NCBI GenBank assembly: GCA_027605045.1
Contig: JAQFWX010000025.1
Location: forward strand, 533,766 to 597,765
Source of the DNA: Phallus indusiatus
Lineage: Eukaryota; Basidiomycota; Agaricomycetes; Phallales; Phallaceae
Direction: 5' to 3'
Length of the DNA: 64,000 bases
Made by a program: the position numbers and the translations under genes. Below, in pieces: positions 50,238 to 61,339 of the stretch. The notes beneath the pieces were generated by a model. The model did not search any database and had not been told where the DNA came from. It worked only from the letters and a program-made list of their open reading frames with translations. Every line of letters begins with the position of its first letter. Position 1 is the first letter of the stretch.

Positions 50238-50711
50238 TTACGACTGTAATACATGCATTTGGCCCGTTCTAGCCAAATAAACAGATCCGGAATCAGCCCA
50301 AACTTCGTACCGTGCCAACTTGTACTCGTCGTCAAATTGAAGAACATAAACAAACATCTCGTCCCAAGATTGCTGAGTCTCTATCCATCTAAATTCTGCT
50401 CGGCCTTTTACAACGACTTTCCTCTGTTGGTCATCAACGATATACTCGACGAATTCCATATTATTGTATTTGATAGTTTTGGCCAGAATATAAAAGTATG
50501 TTTTGACGTCTTCGAGACCGACGAATTCACGACCGAGGAAGGGAGCAAGGGAAGAATGACCATGTTCAACAGCGATAGGGGTTGTTGATGTTGAAAAGTG
50601 GGTTAGCACGTCTTTGTGCGAGGCAAAATCGTTGCAAACTGCGTGGGCTGCCGATAATAGCTGGTCGCGGGTTGTGGATTCAGAAGTGATAGAGGAAGAC
50701 ATTGCTGGCAT
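50238..50711 (-). CDS. SnoaL/NTF2-like domain protein
   Basis: A single exon; ATG 50711 (MPAMSSSITSE) or 50702 is the start. About 157 aa. The sequence has the cone-shaped NTF2-like pattern: an N-terminal helix, FLGREFVGLEDVKTYFYILA, EFVEYIVDDQQRKVVVKGRA, and EFRWIETQQSWDEMFVYVLQ ending YEVWADSGSVYLAR. The family includes small ligand-binding and isomerase-like proteins, so the substrate cannot be named. It lies between the WDR24 start and the GSKIP gene, all on the minus strand. Confidence 0.7.
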   Translation of the reverse strand: MPAMSSSITSESTTRDQLLSAAHAVCNDFASHKDVLTHFSTSTTPIAVEHGHSSLAPFLGREFVGLEDVKTYFYILAKTIKYNNMEFVEYIVDDQQRKVVVKGRAEFRWIETQQSWDEMFVYVLQFDDEYKLARYEVWADSGSVYLARTGQMHVLQS

Positions 50712-50754
50712 TATACAGACATTGTACAAGTGTCAGTGCGCGAGTCGCATTCCG

Positions 50755-51115
50755 TCATAAGTTTTCGTCCAGGCGTGACAGTCGAGCAATTATTTCTGCC
50801 TGATGACGTTCTCTGTAGCTCGGGCTTACACTCCACAAAAGATCTTCTAGTGTTTCATAAATCCGTGGCTCATCGTCCTGATGGCCTTCTACCTGTAGTA
50901 TTATGAGCCCCATAAGAAATTCTTATTCTCCCAAAAAAACCTACTTCGTAGCCCCTAGCTGTGAGTTTGACTTTGATCTGTCGTTTTTCCAGCAACTCGA
51001 CTTCAGATACAGCCTGATGAAGATCGCACAAGTCTTCCACCACGCGATAGGCGATTATGCCGTATTCCACCTCGGATAAAGCTCTAATCAGTTCTGGTTT
51101 TGAGAAAGAAGACAT
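50755..51115 (-). CDS. small GSKIP-domain-like protein
   Basis: Two exons, 51115..50945 and 50892..50755, give 102 aa. MSSFSKPELIRALSEVEYGI starts it. Strand-rich KRQIKVKLTARGYEVEGH then leads to EPRIYETLEDLLWSVSPSYR and ERHQAEIIARLSRLD. The YETLEDLLWSVSPSYRERH segment is the signature of GSKIP (DUF727) domains, which occur as GSK3-beta-interacting proteins in animals and inside Clu1/Tif31. A role in GSK3 or PKA anchoring here is inference. The gene is divergent from Erv46 across 190 bp, so both may share a promoter region. Confidence 0.7.
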
Positions 51116-51305
51116 CTTGCCAATAAGAAAAAGTCAGCGAGCTAATTCACTAATTTGTTTACTGCGACCCGTGGTGCGATGCATGTGACGCCCGGACTCG
51201 GAAACTCCCGGAGTATGTCGTTGCGCACCTTCCACGTATACCATTTACAAGTACCCGAGTTTATTTAAACCTTCCTCGCTGTCTCGACCTTCACTCCTTG
51301 CTTCG

Positions 51306-53006
51306 ATGGCAAAAGGTTTGTCTTTCAAGGGCGTTGATGCCTTTGGCAAAGTGAGAATTCATGAGCTTTATTTTTCCTTTTGTTTATTGACTGCTTCTTT
51401 TCAGACATCAGAGGATGTCAAAATTAAAACTCGAACTGGAGCTTTCCGTAAGTATCCTATTTGGAGAAAAATAAACTACCATTACTAAAAAAGCAAAATA
51501 GTTACCTTGCTGTCGGCGGCCATTATCCTCACTTTCATGACTATCGAATTCTTCGACTATCGTCGAGTTCACATTGACACGTCAATTGTCGTGGACAAAT
51601 CGCGAGGTGAAAAGCTAACAGTACACATGAACGTTACATTTCCTCATGTACCATGCTACCGTTCGTTGTTTTCTTTTTTTTTCGTTGACCTATATTCAGC
51701 TGCTCTATTTATATCTCCCTTGCAGTACTTAGCTTGGACGTCGTAGACATCTCGGGTGAACAACAAAGAGACATAACTCACAATGTTATGAAAACAAGAC
51801 TGGATCCCCAAGGCAATGTCGTAGGCGATATCGCTGCCCAGCTGGGCTCTGATTTAGACAAGGCCGTGGCCAATAGGGACCCCAACTATTGTGGTTCATG
51901 CTACGGTGGTATTGTTCCCGCAAGCGGATGTTGCAATACCTGTGAAGAAGTTCGTCAATCCTACGTCAACCGCGGCTGGAGTTTTGGTAATCCAGATGCC
52001 ATAGAGCAGGTCAGTCATTGTGTTTCCTGTCGACTTTGACGCGTTTTGCTTACTAGGATGTGAATTCACCAGTGTGTAGCCGAAGGATGGTCGGATAAAA
52101 TCAAGAACCAGGCAGCTGAAGGATGCAATATCGCTGGTCGTATTCGAGTGAACAAAGTCGTTGGTAACATTTACTTGACTCCTGGACGTTCATTCCAATC
52201 GCATACAATGCAAGTCCACGATTTGGTACCTTATTTGAAAGACACGAATGGTCAACACCATAACTTTGGACACACCATTCATACCCTCGAGTTTGAAAGC
52301 GACGATGAGTATGATATCAGAAAGAAGGATATTAGTGCCGAATTGAAAAGGCGACTAAATATAGAAGGAGATCCTCTTGTTGGCGTCGTTGCTTCGGTAT
52401 ATTCTTCTCGCTATCTGTCGATTCCAGCTTTTTTCTTATTCTTTTTCCAGGCTCCCAAAACGCAGTATATGTTCCAGTACTTCTTAAAAGTAGTCTCTAC
52501 CCAATTCCGTTCTCTGGACGGACGTATTGTACGTTGGTTATTCATATGTCTTCATTCATTCTTCGTAACGTATTTGATTGTCAGGTTAAAGTCCACCAAT
52601 ATAGTGTCACACATTTTGAACGAGATCTTTCCGAGGGCGCACAAGGGAGCACCGGTCAAGGTGTACATCTAAGTCATGGAGTTGCCGGTATGCCAGGTAA
52701 GTTGACACGTTCCAAAACATCTATGTATGCTCATCCAGATTTCTACCAAGGCACTTTCTTCAACGTTGAGATATCGCCGATTCTCATCATTCATTCTGAG
52801 ACCCGTCAATCGTTTGCTCACTTCCTGACTTCGTAAGTGTCAAGAACCACCCAGAATATCTTTCATTCCTAATCATCCATTTCAGGACATGCGCTATTGT
52901 TGGAGGAGTGTTGACGATCGCGTCAATTTTCGACCAACTCTTATTCGCAACTGGTAGAGCACTGAAAAAGAGCGGGCAGAACGGTATCGCAGGAAAATTA
53001 ATGTAG
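51306..53006 (+). CDS. COPII-vesicle cargo receptor Erv46/ERGIC3
   Basis: Nine exons (51306..51350, 51405..51447, 51502..51660, 51726..52009, 52073..52396, 52451..52528, 52585..52696, 52751..52832, 52886..53006) give 415 aa. It begins FKGVDAFGKTSEDVKIKTRTG, with a first membrane span at LTLLSAAIILTFMTIEFF. The luminal domain contains the Cys pattern CGSCYGGIVPASGCCNTCEE typical of Erv46, then GCNIAGRIRVNKVVGNIYLTP. The second span is CAIVGGVLTIASIFDQLLF, and the tail ends in GIAGKLM. It cycles between ER and Golgi with Erv41 to retrieve luminal proteins. All phases are intact. Confidence 0.97.
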
Positions 53007-53109
53007 CGTAGTACTCTTATAAGGCACTTATTTTATTCTAAAGCATTTGTATTTCGCGAGGATTCTCATACATTCAGAGTGAAATGATACATACCGTCTA
53101 AAGGTGGTA

Positions 53110-54298
53110 TTATATATATTTAGCTACAAAGGCAAAGGCTTCATCAAAAACAGCGCCCCACTTTCCTTCCGCCGTCTCTGCATAGTCAAACGAGTGTCCC
53201 TCTCCTTCACAAGGTCTGAGCACGACAGGAGTTCCTCGAGAGACAAGTAAATCGTAAAGGGTTTGCGTCTCAGAATAGTCAACGAGAATGTCTGCCGTGC
53301 CGTGTATAAAGAACGAAGGTGGAAATTCAGCTATGTTGAGCTGTGGAAATAGTTTGAGATGTTTTTGGGGACAATAGTCGTCCAGTCAGGGGGTTTCCGA
53401 ATCGAGGTGAGCTCGAAGATGTTCGCTCAAAGAAGGAGAGTGTTGACCGGTATAATAATCGAGGAAATTTCCGTCTTGAAGATAGATTCTCATTATAAGC
53501 ATTCGCGGGTTGCTTGGAAAACCGGGTATATAGTAATCTTGACCATGATAGGTTGGAGGAAGCACTGATAGGTTTTTGTTCTTGAGACCTGGGGTAGACA
53601 AACTCAGGGTAATCTTTTGCTTCAATTCTTTCTCGGTTGGGATACACGGAATCGCTCGTGTGAGATAGATAGTGATGTCTCTAGATAATTACAGTCTTTT
53701 CAGAGAACGAGTGGTCGGCTAACCGTAAAAGGAATATCGCACCATATAGTCTCCTCCCATTCCATATACAGAAAGAATGGCTTTTGGTTTCGGGTTGGCA
53801 TGTATGGTAGAAAGATAAACACAAGTGCATCCTGCACTGTTACCAGCAGCAATGAGCTTATCAGAGTCGACACCTTCATTTCGACCGTGAGATTGAATGA
53901 CTTTGTTAATATCGTCGCGTATGAAATTAAAAAGGTCCTTAATATCGTCGACTATGTCATGAGCAGAGCATGGGATAAGAAGTCGGTAATTAACGGTGAT
54001 AAAAACATATCCCGAATCCATCGCTCTATCTGTAATCATAACTTGGTGAAACGAGGCTTTCGCGATTATCAAATACTAGAACGCTTACTGTGAATCCAAT
54101 ACGGAAACCATGCGTCCTTCTCACCAACGAACAATCCACCGCCATGGAAAAACACGATAGCAGGACGAAGTTGTGTCTCTTTTGAAAGGCCTGCTTGTGT
54201 TCCTCCGGAGGAAGATAAACGTCCAACTCGATCTTGTCGCCGTGAGCCTCCTTATATGCGCAGGTGCAATAGCAGGGTGGATGATCGGTTTCGCCCAT
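53110..54298 (-). CDS. alpha/beta-hydrolase (HSL-type esterase), disrupted as written
   Basis: It begins MGETDHPPCYCTCAYKEAH, then GDKIELDVYLPPE. The oxyanion motif FFHGGGLFVGEKDAW sits one base off frame; adding a G near 54203 joins it. It continues VFITVNYRLLIP and the nucleophile elbow GNSAG in LIAAGNSAGCTC, then ILSVYGMGGDYMV. The C-terminal half carries SFFIHGTADILVDYSETQTL (acid) and GEGHSFDYAE (His), ending AFVAKYI. An in-frame TGA at 53388-53386 precedes this half. By family it hydrolyses short or medium acyl esters. The stop may reflect sequence error or real decay. It is divergent from the DLH gene. Confidence 0.75.
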
Positions 54299-54631
54299 AA
54301 CAAGAACGTTTGCTCACCACTGTCTATTAGTACCCTTATCGCTTCACGACGCCCACCCAGCCACAGCGGGTGCCTAAAAACATAACACATATTCCCATCA
54401 CATAGCCTATTTCGGACCTCATTTCGCCGAAAGCATGAAAATCCAGCTGCAGATCACCACTGCAAATGCAGATGAGTAGTCGTCTCTCTTCTGTGCTTAT
54501 TTCCGAGACAACGTTTGCCTGGGGGATGTCATCCGGCTCACTCGGGACGTCACAACTCCGTCATGATGATATACATATTGGACTTCTTTTAATATTTTAT
54601 ATCCTCAGGAAATGTTTCCAAATATTCTCGA
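54299..54631. other. divergent promoter region
   Basis: It lies between the hydrolase (minus) and the dienelactone hydrolase (plus). No gene is seen. It should hold both promoters. Confidence 0.45.
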
Positions 54632-55742
54632 ATGACGCCTCTAGCCACTGAGCCCGGAGACGATTGCTGCGACGAAGGTGCTCGCCGGGTGGGCAAAGCT
54701 CGAGGTGTAGTCAAAAGCGTTGGTGGTTTGCAGACTACATCGCTTCACCGCCCACTCTAAGCAACCGGATACTTTTGTTTTTCTCGGATGTCCATGGTCC
54801 ATTTCACATCAATAATCAATTGTTGACGGATTACTTTGCATCACAAGGTATAGTCCGGCGATACTGCATTGTTGAACCATGGCTGAATCGTTGTACGTTG
54901 GTTAGGTTACCTGGTTCTTTCTCCCGATTATTTTGAGGGATACCCTGTTCAAACAGCGAAGCTGCTCAAAGGTTTTGATCGAGCAGTCTGGATTCAGGCG
55001 GCATTCGCGAGAGCAAAGAGAATCTGTCCTTCGTGGTAGCCGGGGTTTTGAAGGAACTTGGTAGGAGAACTTTAAGTTCAACGAGTGTCATCGAATTCAT
55101 TTTTTCTTTCTCAGAAAATACTACTTCAAAGATAGGTGCTGTCGGTGCGCCCCTTTTCTCGAACATATAAGGCAGGGACGTAGTCTAAGACAGTTGAAAG
55201 GGTACTGTTTCGGAGCACCCTTCGTTCTGGATTTGTGCAAAACTGATAATGTCGTTGCTGGTGCCATAGCACACCCAGCGTTTGTCGAAGAAGATGATTT
55301 CAGAAATATAAAACGTGCGTCTTTTCTTAATGTGCATGTTGCGATTCACCTCACTGATATGATACAGAACCATTGATGATATCATGTGCCGGTAAGGGGA
55401 ATAGCTCAGTATTTCAAAATGGGAGATCCATATTTCAGAAATAGAAACAGACAACACATTCACCTCGGAAGCTCGTCACAGATCTGAAGAAATTTTAAAA
55501 GAAGCACAAGCCTGCTATTTTTATGAGCTTTTCTCTGGTGTCCGTCATGGATTTGCTCTGCGAGGGTCTATGGGAAATGGTATGATCATATATATTAATT
55601 GTATCTTCGTGTTCCCTAATTTCTTTCAGTCTGGGCCCGGAAACGTTGTGCAGACAGCTTCATCTCATGGGCGGATCGTTTTATGGAGCCGCTCGTCTCG
55701 CAGGAGGAAGATCGTAAAGCTGAGCATTCCGATCCGCAATGA
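54632..55742 (+). CDS. dienelactone hydrolase family protein
   Basis: Pieces in order: MTPLATEPGDDCCDEGARR, GKARGVVKSVGGLQT, then ILLFFSDVHGPFHINNQLLT, GYLVLSPDYFEGYPVQTAKL, VAGVLKELG, and the nucleophile motif GAVGYCFGAPFVLDL with catalytic Cys. Then GAIAHPAFVEEDDF, PLMISCAEIETDNTF (acid) and FYELFSGVRHGFALRGS (His), ending RFMEPLVSQEEDRKAE. By family it is a cysteine-dependent lactone or ester hydrolase of the cytosol. Two single-base losses are inferred: near 54736 (T missing, LQTYIASPP) and near 55036 (G missing, CPSWVAGVL). Without them stops interrupt the frame. Confidence 0.8.
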
Positions 55743-55832
55743 GACTTCAAAAGCCTTGTAAGGCTCGCAAACGACTAGACAATCTAAGATCTTTATTTAT
55801 TAGAAACAAACCTTGTTTAATGCTTACTTTAA

Positions 55833-57849
55833 TTATATACTCTCCCATGATTTATCAAGACCCTCCTTGATCATAAAAGGTTCCCCCTTTAACCAAGAAG
55901 TTATATGCTCCATATTGGGTTCAGCATCGCCGGATAGACCGTCCGCAAGGCCTAGACAAGTCCACCCAATAACCATCATCCCCGGAGGCCTTTGTGGACC
56001 TACCCTTGGTGATGACATGGCATTTACAATATCATTTAATGTAGATGAGATGATTCGTTGATCTGCCATCGTAGCTCGTTCAATGATGCACATAGGCAGA
56101 TAGCCAGGGTATCCTTCGTCTTCGGTCATTACACGAACAATTTCCGCTAGTTTCGCAACGCCCATGAGAACGAGAACCGTCGTTCCACGGTCATAACGTG
56201 GTATACGCCCCGCCGCACCTGCTTTACTAACGCCGGTACATATCACAACACTGTCTGCTACGCCACGAGCAGTCACTGCTATATTGGCTGATAGCGGTGC
56301 TGCAAGTGCTGAGCTCAGTCCAGGTATGACTGTAGGTGGATAGCCATTGGCGGTGAAATAGTTGATTTCGGAAGAAACGCGTGCATACAGCATTGGATCT
56401 CCTTGCTTCAACTGGTTTTTTTTTCATGCATGAGTATAATGCGATTTAGAGGAAAAATGAATGCTCACCCGTACAACCACTTTCCCTTGCTTTGCTGCTT
56501 CTAATCCGACCTGTAGTAACTCTTCCTGAGCTTGATCGGCATTACCAGGAAATTTACGAGCAATTCGCAGTTCAACAGCTGTGTATCAAGGATCAGGGCG
56601 ACGTCTACCTAGAATAATTATCACCTACACTTAGGAATGGTATCTAGGACAGCTTCCGGAACTAGTTTATCACTTAATACGAGGTCCGCCGACTGAAGAA
56701 TCTTTGACGCCGCCAATGTTAAAAGCATAGGATGACCCGGCCCAGAGCCTACCAAAAAAATTCGACCTGAAGGAGAAGGTGGTGCTAAAGGTGGCATGTT
56801 ATGAAGTGTCGGTGCTGCTGGGACCGTAGAGCCAGATATCCCAGCGAACATTCGAGATGATGGGGTAATATCACCGTTGAGTATCGAGTGGAATTCTTCT
56901 TCCTTGAGACTTGCGAGTGAATCAAGAGGCCAGAATTCGCTCATTTGTGCGACCCAACGTATCCGACTTTGCCTCCGACTGAGCAACGCATTATTTTTAT
57001 TATCCGAGTCTACGGCGTGGTGGGAAACTGGCTCATTAGGTGTGCTGGGTAAATCGACATCGTCAAACAGTTTGTTTTGGACCACGCTAGATGAATGCGA
57101 TGTCTGGTTCTCTATTTCTAAGTCGTCGGTCCTAGCTTTATCTCGTAGTTTCCCAATATTGTCAACGGCATCTCCAATTCCCTTAGGTAGTCGGGCGACA
57201 ATTTCACGATTTATGCGAGAGCTTAAGCGGCAGCCTTTGGAATTAGTGACGACACCGATCTAAAGGAGCCAGTTAGTGTGTTAAAATACTAGGCAGACAC
57301 ACGATTCCAATCAACCTGTAACGCAGTAGGTTCATTGCTGATGGCACTCCGGAAACGATAAGTGGACGGGAAAGAAAAGTCGCATAAATCGGCAATGTCT
57401 GTTGTGTTTGTGGGTATATTGTGAATGACACTGGCAACTTCGTATAACTTGGCTGCAGAGTTTTTACTTCTGGGAAGAGAACCACTAGTCGCCGAGGATA
57501 TCATAGTATCTGTGACACATAGGAAACAAACGGGGGACACAGATGAGAGAACAGAATGTAGTGCAGCCTCGTCAACGTCTTCGACCGGAGGAGAATGGGT
57601 ACTGTTCCACTTATAGGCTTCTTCTTCAATTTCTCTCCATTGTGCCTCATTTTGTGTAACACGCCATCTGATCTCCTCAGAAGCATTCTCAAGCCCTCGG
57701 CCGAGGACGATGACCTGAGCATCGGCCTCTAGACACACGAACGCTCTACTTGCGGCTAGTTTTCCAGATCCTACAATGACAGCGTACTTCTTATGCAAAT
57801 GAAAGGAAAGTAAGAGTGAAGCTCCTTTCTTGGGTTCCGCAAATTTCAT
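55833..57849 (-). CDS. siroheme synthase: Met8-like domain fused to uroporphyrinogen-III C-methyltransferase
   Basis: Four exons (57849..57316, 57259..56629, 56578..56469, 56411..55833) give 617 aa, phases intact. The N-terminus has a Rossmann NAD-binding start KYAVIVGSGKLAASRAFVCL and CLTVLG-type pattern of Met8, then VGVVTNSKGCRLSSRINREI. After a Ser-rich linker comes the methyltransferase: GRIFLVGSGPGHPMLLTLAA, then ARKFPGNADQAQEEL, VVVRLKQGDPMLYARVSSE, and VIPGLSSALAAPLSANIAVT. It converts uroporphyrinogen III to precorrin-2 using S-adenosylmethionine. The Met8-like half may oxidise and/or insert iron to make siroheme for sulfite reductase. Whether the N-terminal half is catalytic is not certain. 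Confidence 0.9.
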
Positions 57850-58229
57850 GTTTGGGGGTTGGTAAAGTGGGATTTGAGCTTAGTCAGTTCTTAGAACGAG
57901 TCACATCTTTGGATGCGCATTGAATTTCAGCGGAGCACGCGAACAAATACCCGAATTACTACACAACACACTCGTTTTCACTTGAGCAGCGCGGCGGTCG
58001 TCTAGACGTCTAAGTTCCAAGCTCCAAGTCCCACCCCGGCGCACAACCTACGGCCCATGGTCCTTTACTTAAAATTACTTATGATGAGATTGTATCGCAT
58101 GCACCACCGTGCTTTCTACAGCCACCCGATACTCTCCCTTAGCCGGCTTACGCTCAGTCCTGGATACATAGTGCTTTACCTACAGATCACTGTTATTAGA
58201 ACAGACTTGCCCTGTCTTTAGGGTGACCG
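57850..58229. other. intergenic, nothing recognised
   Basis: Promoter side of siroheme synthase. No gene, repeat or RNA fold is recognised. Confidence 0.4.
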
Positions 58230-60213
58230 ATGAGCAGCTCTCCCGTCTGTTCTCCACGGCCGGCTCAGGATTTTATCATTTCCTCTTCATCGTCCGATCT
58301 ACACCCGCACACCCATCCCCCTTTAAATCGTATATCTTGTGTAATTATAGACCGGGGAAGAACGACTTAAAACGACGTAGTCCCAGGCTTTTTGAGGAGG
58401 GCAAGCTTTACTCTGAACGGCTGCCCGGAACAAGACGAAGACAGCTCACCCTCACAGCTACCCGCCCTCTGTCTTGCGCTGAGCTATGATAGGTAAGTCG
58501 AACCTTTACCTCCATCTCTTATACGTTCCACTCCCTGTAAGGTGTACTGCCCTCGACTTTTGAACCACAAAAATTACAGATATTGTATTTATATCCAGAG
58601 TTTATATTCAGATTCTACATTTGAAACAAGAAGATATTCATACTCGTAATCAAAAGAACAACTTGTCGCGTGAGCACAACAAAAAAAACACTCTTTTGTT
58701 TGGTACCTAACTTCTTCCTGAACCTGTACTATTTTTGTTTGAATCCGAGGTCTCCTGTTCCCTTCAGCATGCAATAACAAGGATAACGATGCGACAGCGA
58801 CGACGTGCTATCTTGAACACAATTGCCAACGCTATGCCGACGTCTGAAACACACTTGCGCGCTCTTCCCCCTGTCCCATTTATTAAACAGACGTGGTAGT
58901 ATCACTGACAGAGCTGACAGCAGACGCACTCCAAAAAAGACGGGGTATACTAGTGATAGTCGAAGATGACTATACAGCATGTTGCCCATGCCCAGATCTA
59001 TATCCATGTCTTAGGTCAGATACCGGTGCCGGCGGAACTCATCTCACTGTGGAGCGTTCATCTTCATCCCCCGGTTTAACCCCATACAACGACGTTGCTG
59101 ATGATACCAGCAGTTTGATAGAAGTATTGTGATACTAGAATTTCACACAAAGCACGCTTGTGTTTTAATTATGATTCCCAAGACGTGGTTGTTCGTTCAT
59201 TGTTCATTGTTGGTTCATGGCCAACAGGGGTGGTATATACTCGCGTTGGAAGGTACTGATCCAGAGGCTAACCAGATCAATATGAATAACCTTATTAAAC
59301 AAAGCATACTTTACAGTTCTTCCCATTTAGCATCGCTTTTGTTGAAGATCCTAACGCGCTTGACGAGGAAGGGTCTTTCATGTTCGCTTTCACCACCGTT
59401 AACGGCTTTTCATCTGACTCATAAGCAAAGATCTATCAACGCCGGTAATATCTTTATCGTTACTATAAACTTAAAAGTGGTTTCCCTGCAGCGACCTTCA
59501 TGCGTATCTTCTGGAAGTAAAGGTCTTCGATTACCGGCCTGCGGCCTAGCAGGTGAGATTGAGCTACAGCAGAAACATAGTATGTATACATTTCAATCAA
59601 TAATATATGAATAGTAATACCAAATTAATACGAACGAACAGTTCCTTCTCATCGCAGCAAAAGGGTTTTGATTATTGGTTCCTCCTTTAGTTTCTCAGTC
59701 TCCAGATCATGACAGCCGAAATATCTGCAGCAAAGCGATCTATCAAAGAAGGAACTGAATAAATACGCGTAAAATATGGCAGAAAAAGAAAAAGTACCAT
59801 CCGCTAATGGCGCAAACACTTCACATTCTTCTTCGCCCACCATCAGCTTATCCCACCCGCTGAATTTCCGCTCGGGGCGCTTCAGTTAGATCATTCTTTC
59901 GTGTCCATCTTCATACTACATCAATGGGGCGAAATTTATTTAGTCAGTGGCGTGTCTTTTTCTTCGTATAAAGAAAATGGATCTCTTACTACAACGTTGG
60001 TGTCAGCTGAACCACAATCGGCATCAGCGAACGCTTTCGCAACGTCAGATATAAACCTCAGACGAGTCCATATTTTCCCAATTCGGCACAAAATATCTTT
60101 GCATATCATTTTTTCACTTCTTATCGACTTTTAATCATCTCAGATGACCTGTTTTCCTCGAAAAAGAACATACGGACACGTCATTCCTTAGCCTCCTGCA
60201 CAAACAGTTGGCT
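58230..60213. other. unresolved region with coding-like pieces
   Basis: Several short plus-strand stretches look coding but cannot be joined confidently: a Ser/Pro-rich start at 58230 (MSSSPVCSPRPAQDF), DVVVSLTELTADALQKRRGI near 58890, QQGWYILALEGTDPEANQI near 59223, SIAFVEDPNALDEEGSFMFA near 59329, and MAEKEKVPSANGANTSHSSS from ATG 59776. They could be exons of one or more small uncharacterised genes. No domain is recognised. Confidence 0.3.
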
Positions 60214-60552
60214 CTATGACTGATGATACTCTGGACGCTGAACGTAACGCCCCGTCATTTCCTGGTCCGTCGAAATCATTGATCCGTCCAGGGCTTCTGC
60301 AAATCTTGCCATGAATTGTTCGCAAAAAGGCACATATGTATGCCATCTTCCGAGAGTTTGTTCGAGGAGGAAGAACGAACGAACGTTTTGAATGGGTCTG
60401 AGGTTAATGAAGGTGTCGATGTTTCCGTGACGTTGAAACCTCGCAAGTGCGAAAACATCTGTTTTTGCAAGAGATGGGAGGTCGAGCTGCTCGTGAAGAA
60501 AGCAAATGTCCAGGAATGTAGGAAACATCGACATTTCGTCTAATGATAACAT
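60214..60552 (-). CDS. hypothetical protein fragment
   Basis: An open frame of 112 codons (SMFPTFLDICFLHEQLDLPS, then RSFFLLEQTLGRWHTYVPF) ends in EYHQS. An intron-like GTGAGT...TTAG lies just upstream (60593 to ~60546), so this may be the last exon of a gene whose 5' part is not recognised. No domain is seen. It could equally be chance. Confidence 0.3.
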   Translation of the reverse strand: MLSLDEMSMFPTFLDICFLHEQLDLPSLAKTDVFALARFQRHGNIDTFINLRPIQNVRSFFLLEQTLGRWHTYVPFCEQFMARFAEALDGSMISTDQEMTGRYVQRPEYHQS

Positions 60553-60839
60553 AGAAAAAGAGCTAGTGAAGAGATCATAATACTCACGATTTCGCCCTTC
60601 GCCGGCCGGTTTCTTTTTCTACTAGCTTAATGATTATAAGGCGTCCTGGAGTTGCATCTTTTCGACGCTAGGAGATCTTCTTCAGCTTTTGGATACCTGT
60701 TTATCTCCAACAGTGACAACACTCCTAGCTGGAACCGCTTGAAGACGGGTGTGCACTGTATTGCTTGTGTGCGGCAGCCATCGTCGTATCATGCGCTGAA
60801 CGACTCGGATGGTGTGTACGCGCTCATCCGGTGAACGCC

Positions 60840-61339
60840 GGGCATTTTGGTTTTTGGTGGATACTATAATGTAATTCGACTAAGAATGTAATTTTGAGGC
60901 TCAATTTTATGACCGAAATTTCATGTGTTTTCAGGCCCCTGAACACCCGGAATAATATATATTTATTATAATATGCTACTCCAACTTGAAAGTTGAAGCT
61001 TGAAGACGTTGAAGCGTTAATTCGTGTGGAAATAAACGTTGAAAGTACAAATTGTATTGTATTCGATTCTTTATACAAATTACATTTATTGTGAATTCAT
61101 TTTAGTTGTTTCCGGATTTACATTTTGTCCAATCAGAACCATGTACAAAATTTGTGAAATTTAGTTTTGCAATATTCCGATGTGGCATATGCATTACGCA
61201 TGGAAACCAAAACTCTTGTTCCGTTTTTGGTAGAATCGAGAACCCCTGTTGCGTTTTTGGTAGAATCCGTTTCGTTTTTGGTGGAATCCAAAACAAAAGC
61301 TCGCCCTGCAGACCTAACACCCAGCCGCGATAATTCACT
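60840..61339. other. AT-rich intergenic region with short repeats
   Basis: It lacks genes. Besides the three-copy repeat listed separately, it has a gttttggtgga-type sequence near 60848 that resembles those copies. This suggests remnants of a repetitive element. Confidence 0.35.
61222..61288 (+). repeat. three short copies of cgtttttggtagaatc
   Basis: Near-identical 16-mers start at about 61222, 61252 and 61273, the third with one change (ggtggaatc). The last copy ends in a small inverted repeat (gttttt...ccaaaac). Function is unknown. Confidence 0.5.
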
